Shown: positions 10,201 through 25,200, numbered from the stretch's first letter. The stretch is DNA of 64,000 bases from Dendrolimus kikuchii (GCA_019925095.2 CM034410.1:15358436-15422435); one strand, 5' to 3'. Numbers and translations are program-made. The notes: a model not told the origin generated them from the sequence alone.

Positions 10201-13200
10201 GGCTTCATTTATTTCAATAACTAGATCAACGTAGTTGATTATTAAAACTGACACTGACACATTATTTATCATCATGGAATTGAATGAGATAAGACAAACA
10301 TACAATTCACAAGTTAATTAATTAAGATAGTGACTCACCAATAAAAAATGCTAAATAATCATCAACTCCTAAATTAGGCGTATTATAGCTGAGACTATTG
10401 TATACAACACCTAACGCCACCCAGTTGAAAGTCAGTATGAAAAATTTCCTTCTTATATTAGGATATCTAAATACATCAAGCGGAGATGCTTTGCAATCTC
10501 CTTCAGAGTTCTGATCATCTATTCTTCTATTTTCAATATCATCGTCTTGATTAAAGAATTTGCTTACAATCTGTATAGATTTTCTTCTTAAAGTATTACT
10601 GGGAGATTTAAAATCTGTCTGAGTAGATTTCTGAAGAGAATCAACATTTAGTTCAGAATCATCTGGTATACTATCTCGCTTTAACTTAGATTTCTTATTT
10701 ACTATTTCAGCTACTTCTAGAGCTATAATTTTTTCTAGATTTTCTGTTTTATCTTCTTCACTTATTTTAGTCAGATCTGGTTTGAACGTCAGCATGTTGC
10801 TTATTCGTCTATCTAATTCATCTTTCTCTTTTTCTGTAAAAGTGTTAACATGTCCATTTGGGAGCATTGCCGCCTCTGCTTCTTCTTCTTCTTGTTCTTT
10901 AATTTTATTCTGTAAATATTAAATCATTCGTATAAATTTATCACTAATGTTTCCCTCTTACAATATGTGCATTTTGCTCTCAATAAATCAAACATTAAAA
11001 TTTGTCGACGTATCTGGTGATAAAGGATAACCAAGTAATAAATAATTGTTCGCATTCTTCAACAACAAATTCTCAAGTACACTCTAAAAATATTTATGAC
11101 ATATCCGATGAGCTGTACTGCACTTTTAGAATTTTAGGATCAATTTGGAATTTTCCAACCAGCTGCGCCTACACATCTAGGATACCAAGGTACGACATTG
11201 ACAAACATGTCAGGGGGATTTTAAATACACATACATTAAACGAGTGTAAAGATAAATAATTTTAGAATGTATATTTATATTTATGAATGCGAATATGAAC
11301 TTACATGTAAGTCTAAAAGGAACCCCCTTCGTAATTCTATTCCATTCTTTCTTGCGAGTTTTCTTAATACTTTTTCTGCTTCACTCACACGTCCTCTTCC
11401 CACCAGCCATCTTGGAGATTCTGGTATCAACCAATAATACCTGGAATTTTAATGAACAATAACAATGCATTAAATTAAATTACGCAAATGAACACGTGGT
11501 AACTTAGTGGTTACCGCTCGCAAGTCTCAAACGACGCGGTTTCGAATTTTGATTGAAACAGCATGCACCAATAATGTTACTATTACCATGAGCTGACGTT
11601 GCAGGGAATTATAGTGATGAAATTGCACATCGAGATAATAGATGTGTCGAACACGTAAAACCGCCATGGACAGGTGTAGTGGAGAACCAAGCTCAACAGT
11701 GGGATTTACGCTTGTGTAATGGAACCTAAAAAGGTATCACGACTCGTTAGCTACAGGATTAGCTAACGCAGCAACCATGTTCTATTTCAATGGCGAGGAT
11801 ACAAACTCTGATAGAATTTTATATAGTAATTAAGTGATTATTACAACTATATGCTCTTTAGATACCTTTAGCGTTAAAAAACATCGCGAGCAAACCTCAA
11901 GTCAAAATAATTGTTACATTAAACTCAACAATTCGTCTCAAATAAATGTAGTGGAGATATTTCACGATCATCTAAAAGCTATAATCCCCAATCACAGCAG
12001 TGGGGTATTGGATGATAGGACATTAATTAAATAGTGGAGTGTAATAGAAAGTAAAGGTGCCGCCTACAGATAATTGGGAACAGGTGAAAGTAAAGAGAGA
12101 GTATAGTTTAGTGCAATAATGTTGGTAAGTACCTATGTGACGTATCTATAGATAGATGAACTTGTGGTAATTACGAGTACATATTGCCAGTCAGCATTCG
12201 CATGCGTTTTTAGGAAAGTAAATAAATGGATTCTAAGCTATTAAAATTGAAGAAACTGATACTGACCCGTAAAGTAGAATAAAAGGCAGACTCGTTGCTA
12301 ATGAAAGGTGGTACCAATCTCGAAGAAGATATGCGAGTGTTGCTAGTAAACACATACCAGCTGCAAACAGCATTCCAACCACTATGCCTGGAACAATCAT
12401 ATAATTACTTTCAGTAGTAGCGATACACATAGATTAAGTATCTGCAGATAAGGATTTGAAATTTAAGTGAGATAAACTGACAGAACCTATTATCATAAAA
12501 TTAGGTATGCATAAAAACGGCCCACAATAAAAGTAGGCTGTACTTTTGACCAGATCTATCTATTCTTATGTATTTCGACGCGCTGAATCCGAATCTGGGG
12601 TCATTATGGTCCATAAACTTTCAAAAAAATTAAATTATTATTTCAGAAACTAGAATAGATATAAGGTCTTTATAAAAAATTCTGGGAGCATTTTGATTTG
12701 ATACGAATTTTAATTCAAGCGAATTAAATACTTTACAAAAATAACTATGAGTCACATAGTACACACTACAATATGGACTCCCAACATTATGTAGTGAAAA
12801 AATATACCACTAGGATGCATCACGTAATTAAAATTACAATCGAAGAAATAAGACTAAGGAGTAACTTAAATCTACCTAAAATAACTATATATAAGTTATA
12901 CTAAGAATGTGTCCAATAATTTGTTGCTTTATGGTCTCTAATCACCAGAAACCACTTTGTTCATGTTCTTTGTTAATGTTTAGCACATAGCACTACACTT
13001 TGTTATGATAGCATTATTATAATAATGACTAATGTTTTTGGTTCAGAAACTTAAAAAACAATTACCTGCATAAGTTCGCCTCTTTGGAGGCATTAGTTCC
13101 AAAGCCAATATGAAAGGCAACTGGTATAAAGCTGGGAAGAATAATCCACCTATCACCCTCAACGTTACATAGGCCCAGTATGAAGTTGCAAACGAAGCTG

Positions 13201-16200
13201 AAATCGCTATGGGAACTTCGAGGAATATCATCAGTAGGATGGTTGGACGGCGACCGTATCTGCAATTCCAAAGTGCTTTGAAGTTTATGAAGTCTTGGTA
13301 GGTAGTTAAAATTATACACATATTACGGCTAAGTTTGTTTTTACCTACTGCCACTAAAATTAAGTTTACGGAATCTCTATTTGCTATAAGGCAAGCCAAC
13401 CTTATAGTGTTTTAGAAATCAGGTTCGAAATAATTACTTCTTTATTGTGTATAAAAATTGCTAATACTATTATACATTAAATGTGTGTTTGTATTTTCAT
13501 ATGTATATATACGTCGTCGTCGTCAGCCATTTGCAGTCCACTGCTGGACGTAGGCCTCCCCAAGACGGCGCCACTTATCCCTGACCTCCGATTTCCTCAG
13601 CCAGCGCCTACCGGCGACCTTGCACAGGTCGTCGGTCCATAGGGCTGGAGAGCGTCCGACACTACGTTTACCGAGACGCGGTCTCCACTCCAGGACTCGT
13701 TTGCTCCATCGGCCATCGGTCCTGCGGCAGATGTGACCGGCCCACTGCCACTTCAACTTGCTAATTTTGCGAGCTATGTCGGTTACCTTGGTTCTCTTAC
13801 GGATATCCTCATTTCTAATTTTATCCATAAGAGAAACACCCAACATAGCTCGCTCCATAGCCCGTTGAGCGACTTGGAACTTGTGGACCAATCCTGCCGT
13901 AAGTGTCCATGTCTCGGCCCCGTAGGTCAGGAAGTATATATACGTACGTATATATATTTATATTGTTTTTGTACTTATACATATTATTTATCATTATTTA
14001 TAAACTGCACTACCTCAGTATTAAAAGTCTATCAATCCCTGCCAAGGGTTGCCTGGAAGAGATTGTTTTTAGCGCTAAGGCCGCTCGTTGCACTATCTCT
14101 TGTATTTTCCTATTTTTGTTTATCTATGCTATAGTGTACAATAAAGCATTGTCTATGTATCTATGTATCTATAATATCTAAACCGAATTCACTTACAGCA
14201 ACAGCTACATAAGTATATGACTGTAATTCTAACTTACATACATACATAACTTCACACCAGTTCCCTTGCGGGGTAGGCACGAACAACAGAGCGCGATTTA
14301 GGCTTATTCTTACATACCTCACTTGCTTCTTTGACATTCATAACTCTTATCATGCACGCTCGTCTGTTCTTAAGGCTCCTGACATCACCTTCTGCTAGTA
14401 CACGATCAATTTGATCATGGAAGGTGTGTCGTGGCCTTCTACGACTTCTGCATCCATCCACTTCTGCATTGTATATCTGTTTAGTCATTCTTTCATCATG
14501 CATTCTTTCCACATGCCCGAACCACCGGAGCATTCCTTTCCTTAACTTCACCCCGACACTCTCTTTCAGACCAACTCTCTTTCTTACTTCGGTATTACGA
14601 ACGCGGTCCGCGAGCGTCACTCCGCAGACTTTGCGCAGTGCTCGCATCTCGACCGCGTTTACTCTACTTTCATGCTTTCTCTTCCATACCCAACTATCGC
14701 TTCCATACATGAGCGGTACTAGCACCGCGTTGTGTATGGCAAGCTGGGCCTTCTGGCTGAGGTTCTTAGCGTCTAGAAGTTTACCTAACGCTCTATTCAC
14801 ACTATTCCCCAAATTCACTCTTCTTTCTATATCAGCGGTGTACCTTCCATCCCTGCTAAAAGCACATCCAAGATATACAAACTCACGACACGAAATGTTG
14901 TATAGGTATATTAAAAAATATGACTGGAAATTTACCTGTCCGACATCCAACCGAAGAACAAGTTCCCGAATATAGACCCCACCCAAAATAGCGTGTTGCT
15001 GAACCTCGGAAGGTAGTCCTGCTCGCATACCAATGAGAACTGAAATATAAAATTTGAACAATTGTTCAATGACAAGCATGTAATTGTGTTTATTATCGTT
15101 TATATAGGCATGGAATCTCTCTTTTTCTCACCATATCCCAATTAATTGGGGTCGGCACAATATGTATTTTCCTACCACACTCCTCTATTCTGACATACAT
15201 CTTCTGTCACACCACAAATCATCATATCATCCTTCACACAATCCATCCATATTTGTTTTGATCTACCTTTACATTTGTAGCCATCCATCTTGTACTTGAA
15301 CATTCTTTTGTCACGTGACTTTTGTCCCCTCTCGTGTGACAATCTACTATTTGAATATACATACATACATAACTTCACGCCAGTTCCCCTGCGGGGTAGG
15401 GACGAACAACAGAGCGCCATTCAGGCTTATTCTTACACACCTCACTTGCTTCTTTGACATTCATAACTCTTGTCATGCACGCTCGTCTGTTCTTAAGGCT
15501 CCTGACATCACCTTCTGCTAGTACACATCAATTTGATCATTGAAGGTGTTTCGTGGCCTTCCGCTACTTCTGCATCCATCCACTTTTGCATTGTATATCT
15601 GTTTAATCATTCTTTCATCATGCATTCTTTCCACATGCCCGAACCACTGGAGCATTCCTTTCCTTACCTTCACTCCGACACTCTCTTTCAGACCAACTCT
15701 CTTTCTTACTTCGGTATTACGAACGCGGTCCGCGAGCGTCACTCCGCAGATTTTGCGCAGTGCTCGCATCTCGACCACGTTTACTCTACTTTCATGCTCT
15801 CTTTTCCATACCCAACTCTCGCTTCCATACGTGAGCGTAGGTACCAGCACCGCGTTGTGTACGGCGAGCTGGGCCTTCTGGCTGAGTTTCTTAGCGCCTA
15901 GAAGTTTACCTAACGCTCCATTCAAACTATTCCCCAAATTCACTCTTCTTTCTATATCAGCGGTGTACCTTCCATCCCTGCTAAAATCACATCCAAGATA
16001 TACAAACTCATTCACTTGCTCTAGCGTAACATCATCGACCATTATCCTTGCATTCGCTCTGGTTTCTTCTCTTTCAAACACCATAACCTTTGTTTTCTTT
16101 GCATTCAAATGTAAGCCTCTCGCCTGACAGTCATCTTTCATCATTGTGACTAGTGTTTGCAGTTCTGATGGCGATTCGGCTAAAAGCACGGCATCATCCT

Positions 16201-19200
16201 CTTAAAGCAAGATGCTTACAACTAGATCACTCATCCGCACCCCAACATCCATCAATCTTATTCTCTGGAGACAATCGTCCAGGTATAGGATGAACAGCAA
16301 AGCCGACAGCACGCAGCCCTGCCTGACGCCAATATTGACGTCAAACCAGGGCGACAGGCTGCCATCCACTCGCACGCATGCCATACAGTCCTCGTAAGTA
16401 GACCGCACAGCACGCATCAATATACAATATACAATATAATCCCATATCCGGGCAATATGTCCCAGAGGTCCTTCCGCACAACCCTGTCAAATGCTTTCTC
16501 TAGATCCACAAAACCGCAGAAAACCTGCCGGCCCATAGCCAGCTGCTTCTCTGCGATATTGCGGAGAGAGAAAACTTGATCCATACATCCCCTTCCATTT
16601 CTGAAGCCACCTTGTGCATCCCACAGTAATCCATCGGATACCACTCTCATTCTCTTTTCAATAATCTTCGCATACACTTTAGATGCTGTGCTGATCAAAC
16701 TGATGGCCCTGTAGCTGGCGCACTCCATACGTGACCCTTAGGATTTTTTTGTCACGAAAAAGCGTTACGGCCGTGTGGAGAGGCGGCATAATTTTAGAGT
16801 AGACTATGGATGCGTTTTTTGGTTCCGGATCGAATTCAGTTTTTTTTGTTTGATAAAATAAAATACGTTTAAATAAAAAATGCATTCATTAAAATGTATG
16901 TAGCTTTTTCGTTTCAACGAGTTTCAAATCACAACGATTCTAAAGAAGTTTCACTTGAAAATACTTGTATAACCAAATATTGCGTTAAAGCGGGTATTTA
17001 ACTTAGACTTTCATCTCATAATGTAGTCTGCTAAACCGAAGTAGAGTTTACTTTGTTAATTTTGTTTTCTATTCTCAAACTTGTTTCAATAATTTTAGGG
17101 CATTATTTTTAATTTTTTTTTACTAGTCGAGTTTTTGATAAATACAATCTAAATTAATACTAATTAATACTATAATAAGAAGTGTTTACAAGAAGTAGAT
17201 AATAAAAAGAACTATGTACCTCTGCGACCAAAGTTCTTTCGTAATGTTCAGTTTTGAATATCCACCCATTTGTGCAAGTTGTTACGTTGCCTCTCACTTC
17301 AAGAACCGCTGCCTTAACTCGCTCTATCTGAAAAAGCGTGTAAAACTAATATATATTATATAAAAGAGTTGAATATTTTAAGGTGGTTTGGACAAGTGGA
17401 AGGAATAGATGAAAGTAGAATAACAAAAGAAGTAAGTGACAGCAGTGTGAATGGTAGAGTTGGTGCCGGTATACCGAGTTTATTTTTTTCTTATTGCAGG
17501 AGTTCAGCAGACAGGCAGACGGCCCACTTGATGGGAAGCGGTTATCATCGCCTATAGACATTTGCAACACCAAAGGTGCTACAAATGCGCTGCTGCTCTC
17601 TTAAGGGAGACTGCAACCTGGTCACTAATGCCGGAACACAACACAACTTTAGACCAGGGGTGGTAGCCATCCAGTCGAGCAAATACCCTACCACCTGGCT
17701 GTGGGTTGTTTTGTCGCCTCTTACGACAGGCCGCCCGGCCGCAAGAAATTGTATTCTTTCTCCGTTCCTGCACAAATAAAAGATGTAGACAGATGTACAC
17801 ATTATGATCAAATAGCTGAAGTGTTAAAGACAGATCTTGTAAAAAGCATCTCAAATAAACGTTAATATATGAAAAGATTAATAAAAGGGTATGAAGCGAA
17901 AGGTGATCGTCGCCAGTGGAGATCCACTGTCTCTACCTTCCCCCACGGAAAAGAGGCGTTATACTATCATCATCTATATCATCATATACTATCATATATT
18001 ATCCGTGCAGGAACGGAGAAAGAATACAATTTCCTGCGGCCGGGCGGCCTGTCGTAAGAGGCGACAAAACAACACACAGCCAGGTGGTAGGGCATTTGCC
18101 CGACTGGATGGCTACCACCCCTGGTCTAAATTATGTCGCCATAACAACCTTGAGTTGCATTCCGGCATTAGTGAACAGGTTTCAGTTTCCCTTAAGAGAG
18201 CAGCAGTGCATTTGTAGCACCCTTGGTGTTGCAAATGTCCATAGGCGATGGTAACCGCTTTCCATCGAGTGGGCCGTCTGCCTGTCTGCTGATCTCTTGC
18301 AATAAAAAAAAAACTTATATATGTGTACGTAAAATATGAAGATATTACAGAGCATACCAATTCCGCACCGACAAAATAGAAAGCGGCCTTAAAAGTAATT
18401 TTACAGTACATGTCTGGAATTTCCTAGATATTTATGTAAGGGTCTTACATAAATATCTAGGAAATTCCAGAAACCAACCTGTATGTTCTTTTCTTCATCG
18501 CCAATGACAGGCATAAGTTGGCTGATCTTTGTCACGTGGATTGCCCCTCCTTCCCTAATTGTCACTGATCTGAAAAAGACAGTTTTTTGAAGTGAAATGT
18601 TTCTTAGGCACGTTGGGCATTTCTGGAACTCGAGGAACCGTGAAAGTTACATAAAATTAATGTAAGAAAAGTCAAACGATAAAAAAAAAGAAAACAAACA
18701 GAGAAGATCGGACAAAGCCTGTTCGTCCGGTAGAAAGAGAATTAAAAAAAACTCGAGTGACCGTCACGCTCAGATATATTTCTACATAACTAACGACCCG
18801 TCCCAATTTCACACGGGTAATTTTTTTTTTTTTAAACCTTGGGTTACGTTATAGTAGGGATCCCTAATTATTTCTATTAGTAAATATAGCCTATATTACT
18901 CAGGGATAATGTAGCATTCTAATAGTTGGCACCCGGAGGGGCAGGTACGCGCATTACTTCCCTCCCTGAGTTAGGTTCCGTTTACCGCGGGGGGCCTTTA
19001 GCTTGCTAGGAGAGCAAAGGACCTTCTACCCCCGCACAACGAAGTGGGGTGTGTTCTCCCAGGGCACACTCCAGGCACTTTATTGCGCTGGATCGGCTGG
19101 GCGTAACTATGTTCTAAATCTTAGCCTTTCCAACACAAACAAAAGCGCAGGGTCGTCAGGGAGGAGGGGGTTTTTAGTGGGTATTGGGGTTGCTCGCTCG

Positions 19201-22200
19201 TGCAGCAACGCTCGGAGTCTTCCACACTATTCTGTGACGTCGATCGCGGACGGAGCGCTGCCAAGAGCATACTATTGCTGCAGTGTTATCGCCCCCGACC
19301 GACGCGTGTCGTTCCCCTAGCAACGACGCATTTTGTGCGTAAATCGGTTAAGCATTTTCCCTCGCCTCAAAAAAAAAAAAGCATTCTAATAGTGATTTCC
19401 AACGTGGGGGGCCCGGGGGGTGCGACTCGGAAGCTCTACTCGGGCATCCTTCAGAGTATGGCCCTGTACGGTGCACCCGTTTGGTCCGTTGCACTTCACC
19501 ACCACAATAGAACTCTGCTGCACCGGGCGCAGCGGGTTCTGGCCGTGAGGACCATTCGAGGGTACCGTACAGTGTCGTGGACGGCGTCGACACTTTTGGC
19601 AGGCGATCCGCCCTAGCCTCTCCAGGCGGACGTACTGGCGAAAGTGCGGCGCTCCCGACAGGATGCTCTCGCTCGCGGCTTGGTCTTCTGCCAGGTTGAA
19701 ATCGAAGCGATCAGGAAGCGAGAAACCGCCTCCATGCTCGCCATCTGGTTTCAAGAGTTGGAAAACCCTGCGGCCGGCGGCTACACGGTGGAAGCAATCA
19801 GGCCGCAGCTGATGGAATGGGTCACCCGCGAAAGCGGAACCCTGACCTTCAGGATGACACAGATACATACCCGACACGGGTGTTTCGATGAGTATCTGTA
19901 TCACATTGTGGGCTGCTTGCCTTCCCCGGAATGCCGCCAGTGCGACGCACCCGACACGGCGTTACACACGCTAATCGAGTGCGCGGCATGGGCGCCGCAG
20001 CGTTTCGAACTCGAGACACAAGTAGGAGCGATCGACTCGCTCTGCAGTCTGGTGAAAGCCATGCTGCATAGCAGCGATACCTGGGGGGCTGCGGTTACGT
20101 TTTGTGAGACGGTAATGTCTCTCAAAGAGGCCGCCGAACGAGATAGGGAGTATTATTGCGCGTGCTAATGCGACTCCACGCGGACGCCGGCGGTTGGCTG
20201 ACATCCGGAGACGCAGGTATGCGCATGACTTCCCACCCTGAATAATACCGCTTCGGGAGGCCTTTAGCTATCAAGGGAGCAAAGGATTCATCACCCCCGC
20301 TGACGAAGTGGATGTGTTCTAATTCCCGGGGCACATTCAGGCACTTTTTGCGCTGGATCGGACTGGGCGTAACTACGTTCTAAGTCTCAGCCTTTCCTAC
20401 ATAAAAAGCGCGGGGCACATGGGAGGAGGGTGGTTTTAGTGGGTAGTGGTTGTTGCCCGTGCAACTTCTCGGAGTCTCGACACAAGCTGGTTGATTACTG
20501 TTTCGATTGCCCCTTATTAAATTAATTTGACGGCCTCTGTGGTTCAGTGGGCTAAGCCTTTGCCGGCCTACCTCACTCCTGCTGGCCAGACTGGATGGCT
20601 ACCACCCTTGGTCTAGAGTATACCGCCATAACAACCTTGAGTTATGTTCCGGCATTAGTAACCAGGTTCCAGTCTCCCTTAAGAGAGCAGCATCGTATTT
20701 GTAGCACCTTTTGTGTTGCAAATGTCCATAGGCGATGGTAACCGCTTTCCATCAAGTGGGCCGTCGGCCTGTCTGCTGAACTCATGCAATAAAAAAAATA
20801 CCAACGTGATATAATTAGGGCGGCAACTTTATTGCTCGATAGTTCTTACAAGACTAATTTAATTACAATTAAATTGTTATAATCTAATTATTAGCCCAAA
20901 CGATGACCAAGCGCTGCGTGGTCAGTACTTTTGTAGGCAAACGCGGGCCGGGTGATTGCCTAACTCGTGTCTTTGCAGTTTTGTGTCTTTCAACCAAATT
21001 GATTCGTCTAAAAACAGCATTACTAACCTTTCTTTAACATACTCCTTCAAAGCGTGGTGAAGCTCGTCCGGGTCTATTTCATACGCTTTGCAACTTTCAT
21101 ACACCCCGTGTTCTCCTGGTACTGTCAGATTCCATAACAGGTCCTGTGGCAGATCCAGAGCATCAAGCTCTGGTGGAGGAGCACACCAATGCTCAGGAGT
21201 AGCGTTGGTGAAGACCTGGAAATTATTATGGGTATTTTGTCTATGTGAAAGTGACTTCTGACGTTTGTTACTTATTTTTTCATGGCGTTGGAAATAAACT
21301 TATTACCATGACTCTCCTATTATATAAATGTACTACATGATCATGAGGTGATTATTAAGTAACGTTGTTTTGTGGGATTGGATATTCTACTCCAAAATAG
21401 TTAAAAGTGTCCTCTCTTAAGTTTTAAAGAGAGGTAACTCTAGCAAGTAATAAGTAGTAGTATACTTGAGCGCCTCCAAAACTTTTCCATAAGGTTCATA
21501 TTTGGGTTACGCAAGTATGACCACGTATCTGAATTTCGAAAAAAACTCTAGTGGTTGCCAATTCGTTTTCGCCGGAATACTCACAGTCTTTCATTGCTTT
21601 ATAGTATTTTATTCATCCCTAATACTGCACAGTACCTTAAAGAACGCTTTGAATTTATTTCTTGCTCTCACAATTTACGCCCAGTCAACAAAGACTTATT
21701 ACTCCTATTCATAATACAACGTTCTTCAATAATTCTTTCACGGTTAAGGCTGTCCAACTTTGGAATTCATTGCCTGTTGCTGTCAGACAAGCGAAATCCC
21801 TAATAACATTTAAGATCTTAGTCAGGAAATTCTATCTGCAATGTAATTTTATATAATTAGTAGATATTATATTGCATATAGTTATATGTTTATTATGTTT
21901 AAATAGTTGCATATTATCACCATATCCTGTGTATGTATATAACTTATGTGTATATTTGTATATATAGTATAGTTATATATTTATTATTAAAATGTAAGTA
22001 ATCGTACAATAATTATGTATACCACCGTCGCCACTCCTAATCAGAATATTCTTGCCGCGGGTTGTCTGGGAGAGATCGCTTTTTAGCGATAAGACCGCCC
22101 TTTGTACCCAACTAGACTAATTAATACTAGTTCGTAAGTTTTTCTGTAATGGTGTACAATAAAGTGTTATCTATCTAACTCTTTATCTGTCTTTAAAACT

Positions 22201-25200
22201 TGGTGTCTCGCGATACAGTCCTAGTATGGAAACCTATGTACGCATTATGTCTGTAATAATTTATGTTAATAACGGGCAGATTGTTAATGTACTTGTTCAC
22301 GTTGAAAACCGGCCCGTAAAACTTCAAGTTTTGTTGCGATTCATTTTGCCACTTGTCCGTTGCGATTCGTTTTTTCACTTGTCCGTTGAAGTTTCACTTC
22401 TACTATGTGTCCTAGCACACATTTCGTTGTTTTTTATTTAAAATTAAACTGCACTGCAGAATATCTGCCTTAAAGTATTCGTCTTAAAAATTGCACTACT
22501 ATGAGTCAGTAGAAATTGTTGGTTGGTGAGTAAGTAAGCTGCTTAACATAAACATGTTATTATTTGTTAACATAAAATAGGAAATTAAAATGTATAATAG
22601 GGTTAGATTTAAGAAATAGACATATATAGAAATAAGATAGAATAGACATTAGAATGTATAAGATAGTTAAGATTTATAAAAGGCTAAAAAAGACATGTAA
22701 AAGAATAGCTCTGTCTTGTACAATGATGGAGGAGAAGGCGAAAAAAAAAAAACATGTTATTATTTAAATAACAATAGTATCCGTGACTTACTCTTCACAA
22801 TTGAGGTATATGAATTGCCTCACTTACGACAAACAGGGTACATGCGTCATGGTTGCATAAGTTGACTTGAAGTGATAAATCAACCATGAGAAGCCATGGC
22901 AAAAAATATTTTCGATTAAGATGAGGTTTGATACATAAAAATCTCTTCACAAGAATTCATTTTTGGATGGAAGTTCCTTATCGCACGTTAGTCGGCGAAT
23001 GGGAGCTAGACGGAAAAAATGTTAACCGCAATGAAAAATGCTGACCGCTGTATAGTGTATCCATTTCACGCGATCTGGGTATTCTGCGCGATACTACTGT
23101 ACTTTGATGTTGGTTATATACCCCTATTAATATTATAAATCCGAAAGTAACTCTGTATGTCTGCCTGTTGGGCTTCACGGAAAAATTACTGGCCCGATTT
23201 AGATAAAACTTGGTATATATGTATTTTCGATATCGAGGATGACTTGGAATTTTTGATACTTTTCGAAGGTCTTCGAGAACTTCGTACCAACCAATTGTCC
23301 CAAAGACATCTCATTAGTTTTTATATATAGAAATGTATATAAAATCAATATCAACTTTATGTGAAAAATCTATAGTATTTTGAAATTCTAAAAATGCCGT
23401 GTCTGCACGTTTAGCAAACCTTTAAAAAATCCAACTGGAATAGACTATATAAACTATTTTACGTTTGTCTGTTTGTTCGGGATTCACGTAAAAACTATTG
23501 GACGCATTTCGATGCGGTTTTCGTTGATCCACAGCCAATTATTTACTTAAAATTTGCGCTATTTTTTATCTCGGGAATCCCGCAGGATTTTTTTCTGGGA
23601 ACGATTTAAAATGGCCAGGTTTAAAAGAAACGAATTCCAATATTTCCAACGCTCGTAACGCAACTGGGATTTAACGCTCGCATGATGATGACTGGACTTT
23701 GGCCACCACTACAGAACCCTAAAATCGTGAACTTATTCATAACTGTCCGATGTGGACTGGACGACCATTAGTTTGGGACGCGCGTTGACACTTTGGCAGC
23801 GTCCCATCTTCCCGATACGGCTGTGGTAGCTGGTGCAGCTGCCGCCTGACAAGAGGTCCTAAAACGCCGCAAATGTGCATCCGTGGGTAGTGGATACACA
23901 TATTTGTGGCTTTTGGTGTCGAAACTCTGGAGCCATCGCCTTTATCGAGGTCTATTAGAACGGTTGATAGATGTCTCGCGGAACCAAAACGATGGCCTGG
24001 ATTTTGGGCAACGCATAAGCGTTGCCATCCATACAACGTGGTAACGCGGCCAGCGTTTTGGGAACGTTCCCAGGTGACGGTGATTTCGGACCCATTTACT
24101 AATTTTTCTCTTTTGTAACTTCGTACCGCCATATTTTTTGAATTCCTAAAAGACTGTTTCATGACACAAAAACAAAATCACCAAAATCGCTCCTGGTGAT
24201 TAGGAGGAATCTAGAACCCGATCTCAGTGCCACCTACCGGTTCTAATTGCGAATCTAAACCATCCGGGAACCCACTCAAACACACAAAAACAAAATCACC
24301 AAAATCGGTCCAGGTGATTAGGAGGATTCTAGAACCCGATCTCAGCGCCACCTACCGGTTCTAATTGCGAATCTAAACCATCCGGAAACCCACTCAAACA
24401 CACAAAAACAAAATTACCAAAATTGCTCCAGGTGATAAGGAGATTTGCAGAACCCGATCTCAGCGCCACCTACCGGTTCCAATTGTAGATCTAAACGATC
24501 GCGGGACCCACTCAAACACACACAAAATTTCATCAATATAGGTAAAGTCGTTCTCAAGTTATAAAATTACAACGAAAAGTGGCATTGATTTTGATATATA
24601 TAGATAGATATACAGCTAAATTTACAAATTTAAATTTATATATACATATATATATATATATAGGTATTATTGTAATAATGTAATAACAGCCCGTAAATGT
24701 CCCACTGCTGGGCTCGGGCCTCCCACTATAGAGGGGGGAACGGACAGTATACCCACCACGCTTGTCCAAGGCGGCTTGGCAGGTTTGACACATCGGTTAT
24801 CTCGATGTGCAGGTTGCATCACGATGTTTTCCTTCACCGTTATTAGCACGTGGTAATTGTAACAATATGCACATTAGGTCAGAAAACTGCCTAAGTGGTG
24901 CATGCGTTGCGGCCAGGATCGAACCCACGCCCTTTGAGTTTGCGACGTGTGCACTAGCCATTACGCTACCACGACTTAGAGGTATTATTAGTATAAGTAA
25001 ATTTGAATAAATTTACACTCAGTAAATAGAAAAATTAAATAAAAAAACTGTCCGATTAAAAAAAAATTTTCATCAATTAGAAGTTCATTGTCATTCATGA
25101 ATCATTATATATACCAAATTGATAATCTACATAAAAATGTGTTAATGATGTATAATCCATAGTTCCAAATACGCATTATCCATTCATTCGTAGTCCACCT

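Noticed and set aside
14424..16127. Plus-strand frames of 120-195 codons
   Set aside because: They are antisense shadows of the non-LTR element coded on the minus strand.
18413..18471. Hairpin as a microRNA precursor
   Set aside because: The stem is perfect, short and has a 3-base loop, unlike insect pre-miRNAs; a foldback repeat or artefact is likelier.
23737..24162. A 141-codon minus frame as a gene
   Set aside because: It lies in a cluster of repeat remnants, next to a tandem repeat, and has no recognisable domain.
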